From Owenia fusiformis (Eukaryota; Annelida; Polychaeta; Sabellida; Oweniidae), in contig CAIIXF020000124.1 of assembly GCA_903813345.2 (NCBI GenBank), positions 250,001 to 314,000 on the forward strand: a stretch of 64,000 nt of DNA, read 5' to 3'. The notes under the pieces were generated by a model that ran no database searches, was not told the DNA's origin, and saw only the letters and a list, made by a program, of their open reading frames with translations. A program made the translations under genes and the position numbers. Each line of letters starts with the position of its first letter. Position 1 is the first letter of the stretch. Shown piece after piece: positions 1-10,400 of this stretch.

Positions 1-1200
1 TCTATTCAATTTGGCGGCTTTTCATGTTAGATTACTAGATAGTATAGAGGGGCTCGTTTTTGTTCCCGAGAAAACCATTGTCTACTTTTTGATGAACAAT
101 GACTTGCAACCAAATCATAGGTTTTAATGGTTCCAAAAACGGACCCCAGTGTAACTGATATCTGGGCTATATACAGTAATTTGAGTGGTGTATTTCTTGT
201 GATCAGAAGCGTGCCGAACAAAAATTCCAGGGCATTTTGGCAGGTATTGAATCTGACTTTTTTTGCATTTGCCAAACTGCAAATTAAAATGCTCGCCAAA
301 TTAAAGACAAGTATGTGGTACTCGAAGTATAAAAGTTATTGCATGAGAGTACTTGTATTTACAGAAAAAGTACTCAAATATGACGCATTCATTACTTTTT
401 GACTACACAAATAATCCATCTACTCAAACAATACATGTATAACACACATATAATCCATCTACACATAACCAGGTAACTACATGCTCAGTATTTCATGTGC
501 ATTTTATACATTTTGTATGTAACATAACCAAGAATAGCATATGTTTGTGAAATGTTATATTTTAATTGAGAATCATTTTAATCAATCATAACTTGATGTA
601 TAGTGTACTAGATTAGTAGTTTAGACTCTTATGTAAATGTATGTTATATAAATGTTTGTAATTGTAATTTATATAATAAAAAAAAGGAAGTAATGTACCT
701 TGAAAATGTGCTTATATACAGTAAAACATGTGTTTGTGGAAAACCTTTGGTACATGAAAACAGTATTCCACTGAAGAGATATCCCAATTAGATGTACATA
801 GGTTCATTTGATATTAATTTCATGGTTGATGTGACTGAATAGTGTTCCACTTGCAGAGCTGTTCCACTTTACATGTTTTACTGCAGGATACTTTTAGAGA
901 TATAGTATATAGTATCCAACAATTAAGTTTGATTAGAACTTAACACAGTTACCAAGTAGTATCTCTGTATATAATTTCAACTAATGTAGTTTTTACAGTA
1001 ATGAAATTTTGTCAAGTTGTTTTGTTTTTTATACATATATAATCTGATCAGGAAATTTGATGCTAGAATAGAATATGCCTAGCATTTTTTGTTGAATTGT
1101 AGATGCAACAAGTACATGTATTGTGTAATATATGCATGATTTAACAAGGCATTATTATGCAAAATGTCACCACCATTTGTTACAGACGCCATATGTGCTG
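1..1200. other. AT-rich non-coding stretch
   Basis: No supported gene is visible. Two short open frames (27-299 minus, 127-402 plus) lie over each other and have no splice or start context that sets them apart from chance. An AATAAA-like stretch near 680 could belong to a 3' UTR of a gene to the left, but nothing else supports that. Confidence 0.4.
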
Positions 1201-1659
1201 TAATACAGGGTGTTCCAAAGGTAACAGGACTGGTGCTGGCATTTTGTTAAATATGCACCAATCGTCTTCAAAATTTAATTACAATACAGTTGGTGGTGAC
1301 ATAAACATTAAAAGTTGATCATATTACATGTATTTGGTTTAGTAGATCAAATCTATTCATTTATGTGACAAACTGTTATGATATTAACATTATGATAATA
1401 TTAAATAAAATATCAGTCTTAGTGCTGTCTAGCAACTTAACAATTATTACTTGTTATACTGTTCCTAAAAATGGTATAATATTGTCAGCTTGGTGGTGTG
1501 GTGATATGTCTCTTTCTTGTCAGTTTGTGTGAGCATTGTCAATTCCATACTACCCTACCCCCATACTGTAGCCTGTATTTCTTTAAAAGGGATACAGACT
1601 ACATTGAAGTTGCAAATGACGCGGGTATTCTCTGTCTTTGTCTATAGGGCTTTTCTGGT

Positions 1660-1736
1660 AAAATATACAATTTTGAACAAAACACTCAATTGGGCGGGCG
1701 CCGGCCGATGAATCGGAGCAAATGTGACCCAGGCAT
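1660..1736 (+). repeat. Half copy of the 4035-4182 palindromic element
   Basis: This stretch matches the right half of the complete inverted-repeat element at 4035-4182. It shares the run from TTTTGAACAAAA through GGGCGCCG to CGGAG and AAATGTGACC, and ends at AGGCAT. The left half is absent, so this is a truncated copy. Its GC-rich core stands out from the AT-rich surroundings. Confidence 0.7.
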
Positions 1737-2134
1737 TAGGGAGTGCAATAGATGCAGAGATCTTCAGAAATATAAAATTCAAACTGATAAAAAGTTATGT
1801 TAAGTTTGTAAGATCCTTTGGTCAGACTAAACATGATTCTATTTTACTAAGATATCAACAAATTACACCCTGTGTGTGGTCTGGATATATTAGAAGGGAC
1901 AAAATCAATTTTCTTTTGGATATTTGACAAAACATTCATAGGGTTTAACAGTCACTTTTAATGAAGCATAACAATCATCCATTATGAGATCACATAATTC
2001 ACATGACCATTATGATAGTTCAAAACAGTCAAACAATTGAACGTGTTTGATAGCTCATTTGACAGAAATAAGCCCTTTCTTCTTCATATTTTTCAAGAAA
2101 AGCAACAAACTTGGCACAGGATCTAAGTGAAAAA

Positions 2135-2360
2135 TTATTTCAGGTCATGTGATTCGGGATGGTCTTCCTGGATGTTTTAGCCCCTGATCCCCTCCCCTAT
2201 CATGTGGGTAGGGGCTACATTATAAAAATGGTTTTAAGGTCTTTTTTAAATGATTTCATTTGGTGATTGCTTTGAGTCTTGAAAATGTGTAAAACCTATT
2301 TTAGAAGTGTATTTAGCGAGAAAAATACATTTTTTACCCAATTATCTAGCAAGAATTCAT
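2135..2360 (+). repeat. Left arm of a long inverted repeat
   Basis: The stretch is reverse complementary, with small gaps, to 5040-5345. Shared landmarks are CCCCTCCCCTATCATG with the following GGTAGGGG, the TTCATTTGG(T/C)GATTGC block, and the ACCCAATTATC block. The arms are 2.7 kb apart and enclose a minisatellite and a palindromic MITE. No coding frame is seen. They may be two opposed copies of one dispersed repeat rather than one element. Confidence 0.7.
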
Positions 2361-2739
2361 CATTTAAGGGGTAGATATTGGACATCCAGTAATGTATTTT
2401 TAAAATATGATTACAAAAAGTCTTAAATTTTAATAAAAGAGGTTTAAATGTTTATCACTGACAAAATAAATAGCCTAGCTTGGTTAGCCCATGTAATTTT
2501 TCAGTAAAAAAGGATTGAAATTTCAATATTAAGCTCTTTTGGCCCAGGGGTGACCATATTTTACCTTAATACGTTTTAAGATCTATGGGTCTTTAATAAG
2601 TATATATATTTGCCAGTCTCAGTACTACAAAATCTGACTGAGTCTTGAAAACTTTGATAAGACAACAGAATCACTAATAAAATTCAATGCAATGGGTCAT
2701 TTTATTTTTCATTGGTACCTAATGAGACTCAATTGAACT

Positions 2740-3195
2740 TCCCAAAGAGTAGCTCTTGTGGTATTAAAATGTGAGAGTAACTCATGTGGTATTGCAATGT
2801 CAGAGTACCTCTTGTGATATTACAATGTAAAGTAATTCATGTGGTATTGCAATGTAAGAGTAACTCATGTTGTCTTGCAATACCAGAGTAGCTCTTGTGG
2901 TATTACGAGGTGACCAGTATTCAGTAACTCATGTGGTATTGCAATGTCAGAGTAACTCATGTGGTATTGTCAGAGTAGCTACAATGTGAGAGCAACTCAT
3001 GTGGTTTTATAATGTTTTGCAATGTTACAGTAACTCATGTGGTCTTGCAATAGCAGAGTGGCTCTTGTGGTATTACAATGGGAGAGTAATTCATGTGATA
3101 TTGCAATGTCAGAGTAACGCATGTGGTATTGTAATGTCAGAGTAGCTCATGTGGTATTACAATGTCAGAGTTAAAATATCACATGAGGTATTGTC
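2740..3195. repeat. 28-bp minisatellite, about 16 units
   Basis: The unit is close to GAGTAACTCATGTGGTATTG followed by CAATGTCA. Spacing between neighbouring GAGTA starts is 27-28 bases over most of the array. A second unit type reads GAGTAGCTCTTGTGG and alternates irregularly with the first. The array is imperfect, with several internal deletions near 2975-3020. Confidence 0.85.
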
Positions 3196-3419
3196 AGAGA
3201 TTGAAAAAATGACTGTAAACAAATTATAGTAGAACTGTTACCAACATCAGTTTCACAATACATCCCATTTTCATACATTTGTCACCGGCCAGGCGTGACC
3301 GATAATCATTCAGGGCTGTTTCCAGGATCTTGTGGGTCTCTGGTACTCACAGGTCGCAGCTATTAATCAACGAACGCAGTAGATGTAGTGTTCCTTATGA
3401 TTTTATTTCCCGATCCTTG

Positions 3420-3530
3420 TTCTTGATTCCATGTGCCTAAGTCCGAGTTGCAGCCAAACATTTAATAAGTCCGAAATGTTGCCGAAATTCTCTAAGTCCA
3501 AAAGTAGCGAATATTTCCTAAGTCCATTTT
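3420..3530. repeat. Degenerate TAAGTCC tandem repeat
   Basis: Four occurrences of (C/A)TAAGTCC are spaced roughly 28-35 bases apart (near 3437, 3466, 3493 and 3519), with intervening text only partly alike. It is probably an old short tandem repeat. No gene is supported here. Confidence 0.4.
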
Positions 3531-4034
3531 GTTTTAGCTTCCTTCCGTGGTTTTGTTAGCATTTGATTATTTCCAATTTCGAGTCTCCCGACTGCAATTC
3601 GGCACTTGTTTATATACAGGTAGAGCTACATTGATCATTCTGTCAAAATATTGCTTATATTTGCTATAATTTGGGCTTAAATTTCGCTTATCTTGCAGAT
3701 ATTTGAAATTGTATTTAGGTTTTGATTGGATAATAATAAACATCAATATTATATTTTTGACAGAAAATCGTGTTTTGTTACTATAAATACATAACCAGTT
3801 CCAACCTGTTACAGGTGAAACAGTACATTCTATTGCTATAAATCATTTAGGTTATGTTAAGTTCTAGACAGAAGATCTTACATCGAGATAATTGTATTAC
3901 TCATACCTATAGACACTTGGATTATTATTACATTAATTTATATAAATTATTATTTGATTAATTAATTATAATTACTAATTAATCTGAAAAGCGGGTTGTA
4001 ACACATTTTCACATTCATAGATACATGTAGCTAG

Positions 4035-4182
4035 ATGCCTTGGTCACATTATGCTCCGATTCATGGGCCGATTCCCGGCCGTTTGAGTGTTATTTTCAAT
4101 ACTGTATTGTATTCAATTTTGAACAAAATACTCAATCGGCCGGGCGCCGTCGTGAAAATCGGAGTAAATGTGACCAAGGCAT
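4035..4182. mobile_element. Palindromic MITE with ~60-bp terminal inverted repeats
   Basis: The left end reads ATGCCTTGGTCACATT and the right end AATGTGACCAAGGCAT, an exact 16-base inverted pair. Complementarity continues inward through CTCCGATT/AATCGGAG and GGCCG blocks to a loop around 4100-4115 with a short TATTG run. The total is about 148 bp. No coding capacity is present. A half copy lies at 1660-1736. The superfamily is not assigned because no clear target duplication is visible. Confidence 0.8.
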
Positions 4183-4739
4183 TACTGTACATCAGTTTTC
4201 CGTAGGCGCAGTAAAAGCCAGTCAATATTCATGCTTCATTGGATACTCTGGTATTGATCAATTAAATCCCCTCACATAAATAATGGATTACCTTGGTTTC
4301 CAATGACCTACCAAACGGTCATGCATTCATTAGGTGTCAACACAATCATACATTTACAAATGCTCCTTTATTAATGCATCGATTTTCTCAAAGATGGCAC
4401 ATAGGTAAACAGAACCTTCAAGGATGGACAGGGCGAACTCCATAACAGGGGATTTCCCATTGGATAATCTTAATTCTCATGTAACTTTCATATTACATTT
4501 TCAATCTACATACCCTTTATAGGAAGTGAATGATACATTACAGTGTAATATTATATTGAAAAAGAATATGAAAAATCATGGTCATCTTTTTCAGTAATAA
4601 GGTCAATATTATTGAAGGTGGGTTACTAATTCATGGCTAATCTTATTATCAAAATGGGATGCTTTTTTCATGAACTTTTGTTGAAGTCAAGATATTGTTT
4701 TAATATAAAATGTTCATTGTATGGTCGGGAAATACCCGT

Positions 4740-5035
4740 GACCAAAAATACAGCTGTCCAAAATCACTCTCATGGTAAATCTGGTCCTTTAAATCTACAA
4801 GATGTAAAAATATCAAAATTGTCTGAAGCAGGCGTAATGTGCAGTAGACCAAATCAATAAAAGACAAGTCGCGATTTGGAGAAAGAAGTTCATCGGTGTA
4901 CTGCGCTAAAAAAACTCTTAGAAATTATCACCCAAATTAAACTATGGATATTCAAAAGAGGACATTTAAATCTACAATATGTAAAAATATAAAACTGAAG
5001 CAGGCGCCATTTTACCTTAATAATTTTCAAGATTT
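4740..5035 (-). repeat. Dispersed repeat, relative of the 26584-26965 element
   Basis: In reverse complement this stretch matches the element at 26584-26965. Shared parts are the text around GAAGTTCATC, the AATTTAATTTGG(A/G)TAATAT block, and the ACATTTAAATCTACAA block. Here a TTTAAATCTACAA to GAAGCAGGCG segment occurs twice (about 4787-4834 and 4966-5008), a local duplication. The 75-codon open frame over its left part is read as a by-product of the repeat. Confidence 0.6.
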
Positions 5036-5039
5036 GTAA

Positions 5040-5345
5040 CATGTGAATCTCGATAATTGGGTTAGAAGAATGTATTTTCCTCACTAAATACCACTTACTA
5101 AATGGTTTTACACAATTTCAAGGCCCAGAGCAATCGCCAAATGAAGTCACTTTAAGAAAAATACTTAAAAAACATTATTTTTACCATTTATCAAGCACTC
5201 GGCAACTCAGAGAAATGTCTTATTTTTGTTTTTTATTTTTGTTATTTTTTATAATGTACCCCCTACCCACATGATAGGGGAGGGAGTCAGGGGCTAAAAA
5301 TTCATAAAGAATATCCCAAATCACTTGCTCCTTTTTAGAATATTT
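5040..5345 (-). repeat. Right arm of a long inverted repeat
   Basis: This is the reverse-complement partner of 2135-2360, including the block CCCCCTACCCACATGATAGG and the TGAAGTCACTTTAAG region. It abuts the 4740-5035 repeat. No coding frame is visible. Confidence 0.7.
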
Positions 5346-5349
5346 GTCC

Positions 5350-6380
5350 ACTCATCGTAATACTTACAATTATCGCAATTATACACAGTCGGGTTGCAAT
5401 TAAATTAGTTTGTCGGCTTATTTGAAAGTGATGCAAATTAGAAAAATTTACATACAGTTATCTTTGATTAAGTTTTCTTGCAGCGTCAAAAGCCAGAATG
5501 ACAAATAAAAACCCAAACAGCCTCATTTACTAAACAGCTATTCACCATACAGCTATAGTGAATGAAAATCACTTATGCGTATGTATATCTTTATTGCCCT
5601 TTATGAAAAAGGTTTCAACAACAAATATGTGACCTCCACCCTACAAAAAAACTATAGAACTGATAAAAATTTTAAATCGCAGACTCAACAAAATATTAAC
5701 ATATTTGCCATCAATTTCAACATGTTCTTACATAACATAATTTGAGCCTTGTTACCCCCTCCCCCCTGGGAGTTTTGGGGAGTACTATGTTCATTGAGGA
5801 GTAACTGGTGAAGTTGTAAGAATTATGAGAGATGGTGTAGGAGGTGGAGTAAACTCAATTAAATGGAGGCAAAATTCAGATACTATATTTTGATAACATT
5901 CGGTAATACTGTATCATGGCGAGGAATCAAAACGATAAAATGGTGCTGGGCTACATTTCTCTTTTTAAATAAGTGATAGTCTGGAAGATTATCTTCTTTC
6001 CTGAAACAATAAGAGTATGAACATAGTTTACATTATCTGACATTTTGTGTATTCGCAGCTGGACTGCGTTGCATAGAATGCCAATGGGGGCTGTGTTGCG
6101 TTGTTAAAATAGTCTTGTTAACTGAACTGCGTCCACTGTGAATCTGATTTTCTCCTCATAAACACATTCTTTTATCAAAACATTCTAACAACCCATACCT
6201 ACTTAGAGTTTCAATTAAGCTATATATATATATATTTAGAAACAAGTTGAAATTAATGTTTTCAAATGTATGGTAAAGTTGAATTATATATGTACAGGTT
6301 TTACAGGTGAAATCAACATTTTGCTACTGTTTCAACTTAATCTGGACAACTGCTTACTTTCTTATCAACATAACAACAAT
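5350..6380. other. Non-coding stretch, nothing recognised
   Basis: There is no supported exon or repeat family member. It contains a short TA microsatellite near 6221-6233. It lies upstream of the terminal exon at 6481, so undetected exons of that gene may be here. Confidence 0.3.
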
Positions 6381-6480
6381 GGATAAAGAGTTATCTCTTA
6401 GTTTCCAAGGATTTTTTGCTGTTTCTTGGACTTTATATTGGGTAGGGGTCCTCTCCTTTTTCTTGCAATTTTTTGACACA

Positions 6481-6671
6481 GAATGAATTCACTTGTTTGG
6501 TTGGTTAGTAACGACTACCAAACAATTAATGAACTAGAGGATATTAAAAGAGAGATCAGGAGAATTCTTTATGACAACATGGACAGGGACATTACAATGT
6601 ATGCAAGGAGTTTGGATTGGGCACATTACAAACTATATATTGATCTGTGCTCACATTATGGTGGCATATGA
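6481..6671 (+). CDS. Terminal coding exon of an unidentified gene
   Basis: A pyrimidine-rich tract ending in GACACAG precedes 6481 and makes a good 3' splice site. The open frame then runs to TGA at 6669-6671 and encodes about 62 residues. The segment is rich in charged helix formers (ELEDIKREIRRILYDN) and ends in YGGI. A canonical AATAAA follows the stop almost at once, at 6673-6678. Stop plus immediate poly(A) signal plus acceptor suggests a real 3' exon. A 35-codon hydrophobic frame (ATG at 6380) overlaps the acceptor and may be chance. Upstream exons were not found and I do not recognise the family. A non-LTR retrotransposon tail is an alternative. Confidence 0.4.
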
Positions 6672-6672
6672 T

Positions 6673-6678
6673 AATAAA
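6673..6678 (+). terminator. Poly(A) signal AATAAA
   Basis: AATAAA starts two bases after the stop codon of the exon ending at 6671 and is followed by GCTTGAATAACAC. It is unusually close to the stop, leaving a 3' UTR of perhaps 20-30 bases. Confidence 0.45.
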
Positions 6679-7404
6679 GCTTGAATAACACAAAACTTAC
6701 ATGTCTGAATGACAGGTCTATGAAAAAATTGGGAAATCTTCCCATTGTTAGAAAATGCTACGCAATCAAAAGTGTAAATGATTTTTTGGACCACCCTGTT
6801 TGCAATTTATATTGACCACTAATCAGAAATGTATATACAGTGGCTCGCTTCGTGCTAACGTTCGATTACAGCGATTACTCGGCGATGTCCATTGGCCAGT
6901 CTCCGGGGTCAGTGTGAACAGGCCATCTGACGTCTAATCACGTGGTTATACCCCTATGAGTATTCATTCTACAAAAAAGAACAAAGGAATTTGGAATTTG
7001 AAAATGCCGATACGTAAAAACGAAAATAACGTTACATTTCATAAAAGTGCTGTTATTTGCCGCTGTTGTAGACAAAATGAATACGCAGAGCACGAACTAT
7101 TATGCATATGCTCAATCTGGATAATATCATAACTGGATAACCATAGCCAGCTTGGGAAAAGTGAAGAAACAAAGTATGAGTGAAAAGTACCAGTGATAAA
7201 AACAACAGTAATAAACCGTAACAAGTGTCTAAAACCATTACAGTGGCAGTGGCGTGGTTCAAGACACATAAAACAAAGGAAGAAGTGAACACACAAACTA
7301 CAAAAATACTGACGGTGTCATGCAGCAAGCACAACGACGACACGGATATTTTTCCATGGTACGTACAAGTATGGGTATAACGTGATTGGAAACTGCGTAT
7401 ATAG

Positions 7405-7478
7405 TATAAAAACTCCCGGATTGTTTGTAGAAACGTTGTACATAAAACATCTTTGGACTAAACTTATTCTCAAGAATG
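7405..7478 (+). promoter_or_regulatory. Possible TATA promoter and start codon cut by a repeat
   Basis: TATAAAAA at 7405-7412 is followed about 64 bases later by an ATG at 7476 whose first codons read MDSHSLFLLLIIY, a signal-peptide-like start. The frame then enters the TIR repeat that begins at 7514. This could be a gene start interrupted by insertion, or chance in AT-rich DNA. Confidence 0.2.
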
Positions 7479-7513
7479 GATTCACATTCACTCTTTTTAT
7501 TACTTATTATCTA

Positions 7514-7787
7514 TAGAGTCCATTTCACTGCTTCATTTCGTCAGTAGAACGGCAAAAATAAGAAATTGGGAGACCATTGTGCAATAATATATGGAAAAGT
7601 ATATTCATAATGTACATGAATGACATTTGTAAATTTCAGATTTTTTAGTTTTTTGTGCAATAAGCCTGTGCCGTCTTGTAATTTGAAGAATTTCAGCCAT
7701 GTTAATCTTATTGAAAATAACATGGCAGAGAAACATCCAAATATAAGAGGCCACACACTTTATAAGCCAAACTAGAAGCAATCCAAG
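7514..7787 (-). mobile_element. TIR element, reverse-oriented copy lacking one end
   Basis: It begins TAGAGTCCATTTCACTGC and matches, in reverse orientation, the spacer and right TIR of the complete element at 8813-9215. It ends inside the spacer at CAATCCAAGATATATA, so one TIR is missing. A 71-codon open frame (7541-7756) is the same frame seen in the complete copy and reads through TIR and spacer. It is a repeat-borne frame, not evidence of a gene. Confidence 0.8.
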
Positions 7788-7814
7788 ATATATAATAATA
7801 GGATCAAAAATGGA

Positions 7815-7945
7815 TTTACTTTGGTGCTTTGGTGACAGTATTACGAAGAACTTTCGCCCATGATACTGTTTAAGTGGACTGGACCTGATGGCTCAAAGTT
7901 GTCCAAAACCTGATCCAGTTGTCGCCTTAACTTGGTGTGTTCACT
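7815..7945 (-). pseudogene. Reverse-oriented fragment of the 21-26 kb exon 'a'
   Basis: Read on the minus strand, this matches the exon found at 21726, 23356 and 25042 from the ACACACCAAGTTAAGGCGAC end through TTTTCGACAA-like text to the CACCAAAG end. Only this exon-sized piece is present, without the companion second exon. It carries substitutions against all other copies. It shows that the unit has also been dispersed outside the tandem array. Confidence 0.7.
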
Positions 7946-7949
7946 GTAG

Positions 7950-8105
7950 ACTATATCCTATTTAGTCTGAATTATATTCAGACTATAAGGCACCTATGTT
8001 AAAGTTTGGTAATCCAAAGTATTTGTTTACATAGGAAGTGCTATTCAAAATGGCCGATTGGGTAAAATTAATTTGCACATTTGTTACTTCAACTAGCTTT
8101 ACGAA
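7950..8105. repeat. Dispersed repeat also present at 51935-52055
   Basis: The stretch from TATTCAGACTATA through TTGTTTACATAGGAAGTGC to AATTTGCA(C/T)ATTTGTNACTTC is shared, in the same orientation, with 51935-52055. No coding function is seen. Confidence 0.65.
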
Positions 8106-8372
8106 AATTTCCAATTAACATGCGTGACACATACGGGATTCGCGTGACAAATCCGAACAAATTGCGTTCGGTTTTTTCCGACGTTCGTATTTTTACCGTA
8201 TCGTCAACATATTTTGAAAAATTTTCTACAGAAATATTTTTGCGTGACAATTACCAGGTAAAATGCGTATTTGCGTGACATTTTCTGTCACGCAAAAAAA
8301 ACTGGCGTGACTTCAAATTCTTCAGCAAATGCGTGACAAATACGCAAATTGCGGGACAGTTGACAGGCCTGT
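8105..8372 (-). repeat. GCGTGAC-rich repeat with a shared end at 49765-49870
   Basis: The right end (GCAAATGCGTGACAAATACG to CAGGCCTGT) matches the reverse complement of 49765-49870. The motif GCGTGAC recurs at least six times between 8120 and 8340. It may be the end of a transposable element, but only one end is recognised. Confidence 0.5.
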
Positions 8373-8678
8373 AACAGACTGACTTCTAGTCAGTCTGTTG
8401 GATACATACTAGTGTTCACTGCATCCCTCGCATAGTTGTACCTGAAAGATACAAAATATGAAATGAAACATATTCAACTTGTTCGAGTCAATTCCACTAC
8501 AAGCAAAACGCCAGAGTTTAACATAATATTATTCGAAGTGTGTTTCCAAGAGGATTGGTTCCCAGGTTACAAACCAGTGTAAAGCTTTACATTTGGAAGC
8601 AAATATCCAACTTTTAAAAGGCTAGGTAAAATTATGAAGAATATGAGAAAAATAATTTCTGAGGCGTCGATTCGCTCA

Positions 8679-8813
8679 CTAGAGTCCATTTCACTGGTTC
8701 ATTTCGTCAGTAGAACGGCAAAAATAAGAAATTGGGAGACCATTGTGCAATAATATATGGAAAAGTATATTCATAATGTACATGAATGACATTTGTATAT
8801 CTTGGATTGCTTC
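8679..8813 (+). mobile_element. Solo TIR of the 8813-9215 family
   Basis: A single ~130-bp TIR copy starts CTAGAGTCCATTTCACTG and runs through ATGAATGACATTTGTATATC to TTGGATTGCTTCTAG. It directly abuts the complete element, so three TIR copies lie in tandem or inverted order within 540 bp. Confidence 0.8.
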
Positions 8814-9215
8814 TAGAGTCCATTTCACTGCTTCAGTTCGTCAGTAGAACGGCAAAAATAAGAAATTGGGAGACCATTGTGCAATAATATATGGAAAAGT
8901 ATATTCATAATGTACATGAATGACATTTGTATATCTTGGCCATGGATTGCTTCTAGTTTGGCTTATAAAGTGTGTGGCCTCTTATATTTGGATGTTTCTC
9001 TGCCATGTTATTTTCAATAAGATTAACATGGCTGAAATTCTTCAAATTACAAGACGACACAGGCTTATTGCACAAAAAACTAAAAAATCTGAAATATACA
9101 AATGTCATTCATGTACATTATGAATATACTTTTCCATATATTATTGCCCGATGGTCTCCCAATTTCTTATTTTTGCCGTTCTACTGACGAAATGAAGCAG
9201 TGAAATGGACTCTAG
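8813..9215. mobile_element. Complete MITE with ~120-bp TIRs flanked by TA
   Basis: The ends are CTAGAGTCCATTTCACTG and its complement CAGTGAAATGGACTCTAG. Arms of about 120 bp fold back over a ~160-bp spacer. The terminal TA on each side fits a TA target duplication and a Tc1/mariner-type origin (inference). There is no transposase. Related pieces are at 7514-7787, 8679-8813 and a diverged copy at 52894-53262 with its other end at 54225-54285. Confidence 0.85.
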
Positions 9216-10400
9216 TCTAGGCTCTTCGTTATTTTTTGTTCGAATCTCTGCAGAAATTAAACCAAATATTTTATGAATATATTGGTTCTTTCAAATGAAG
9301 AAATGCACCTGAGCAAGTTCATGGGTCACTTTTCGTCCCACAAAATTATGTTTTACCCCCACCCCAGGGGGTAGCAGGGGGCAAAGCAAAAAAATATTTT
9401 GAGGACCGTTCTTTATATGCCACCATTAAATAAGTTTATACAATCAGCAGATATAACGAAAAAATGGTTCAATGTTTTTTATCAATATTTCCTTGCAAAA
9501 TCAATATTTTAATCACTTAATGTCCAGTGATGCTCAATTTTTCATAGTTACCTTGTAAAATTGATATTTTAACTCTTTTAATATTCACATTTTCAAATTT
9601 TGTTAACATTGACTTTGAAGATTTTATATCAGTATTCTAAGATATTTTGATATTTAGTGAAGAAAAATCAGGGATAACGTTTTTCTTTTAATCTTTATTT
9701 TTCTATGAATCTTTAATTTCAAATTATAAAAAATATTAATGATGGAGAAAAAATATATTTTTCTTCAGTGTGTGTGTGAGGGGGGGGGGGTGGCAGAGGG
9801 GGGGGGGCTAACAAACCCTCCCTGACTGTCTTGAAAAAAACTTCTTAATAACTGGTTAACTAATGTTTCCCTCATGTAATAAGAGACAGAGATGGGGGAA
9901 AACAGAGAAGATATTTTAAAGAAACTCTTACATTTGTTTTAATCGATTCAAGCTAGCGAGTTCATCAATTCTTGCAAATTTGAAAGAACTAATATCTATT
10001 AATATGAAAACTAAACAGCAAACTACATGCCAGTACCCTGGAAATTTACAATTTGCCATAAATGTACCTTAAATTATGTATGTACTGTTCCTCTCACGGC
10101 CTTAAATAGTATAACAGTGTGCTTGTGGCTTTATCTACTGTATGTAGCATTACATGGGATTTTGAGGTTGTTGTTTTTTCATAGTCTACCATAATTATCA
10201 TAAAAATAATGTTACCATATTATTATTTAATTGCCAGAAGGATGAATCAATTGTTTAAATCCACCATAACATAGACTGATATCATGATTGGCCATCGTGT
10301 AGGATAACATATCTATGAGCACAAAATACCTTTGAAGTTCATGGTCTATTGGTAACTAGTCAAATCGCATATGCTCACTGTGTGAGCCAAAAATCATGTT
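9216..10400. other. Non-coding AT-rich stretch with poly-G tracts
   Basis: No gene is supported. Poly-G runs of ten and nine occur near 9780-9808. Text such as CCCCCACCCCAGGGGG near 9356 resembles the satellite monomers that follow and may be a decayed extension of that array. Confidence 0.3.

Noticed and set aside
1202-1872. Possible CAGGGTG element with ends at 1204 and 1872
   Set aside because: Only CAGGGTG/CACCCTG match; the adjacent bases do not pair and no TA duplication is clear on the right.
7541-7756. 71-codon frame present twice (also 8972-9187)
   Set aside because: Both copies are the same TIR-element sequence; openness in two copies reflects their common origin, not selection.
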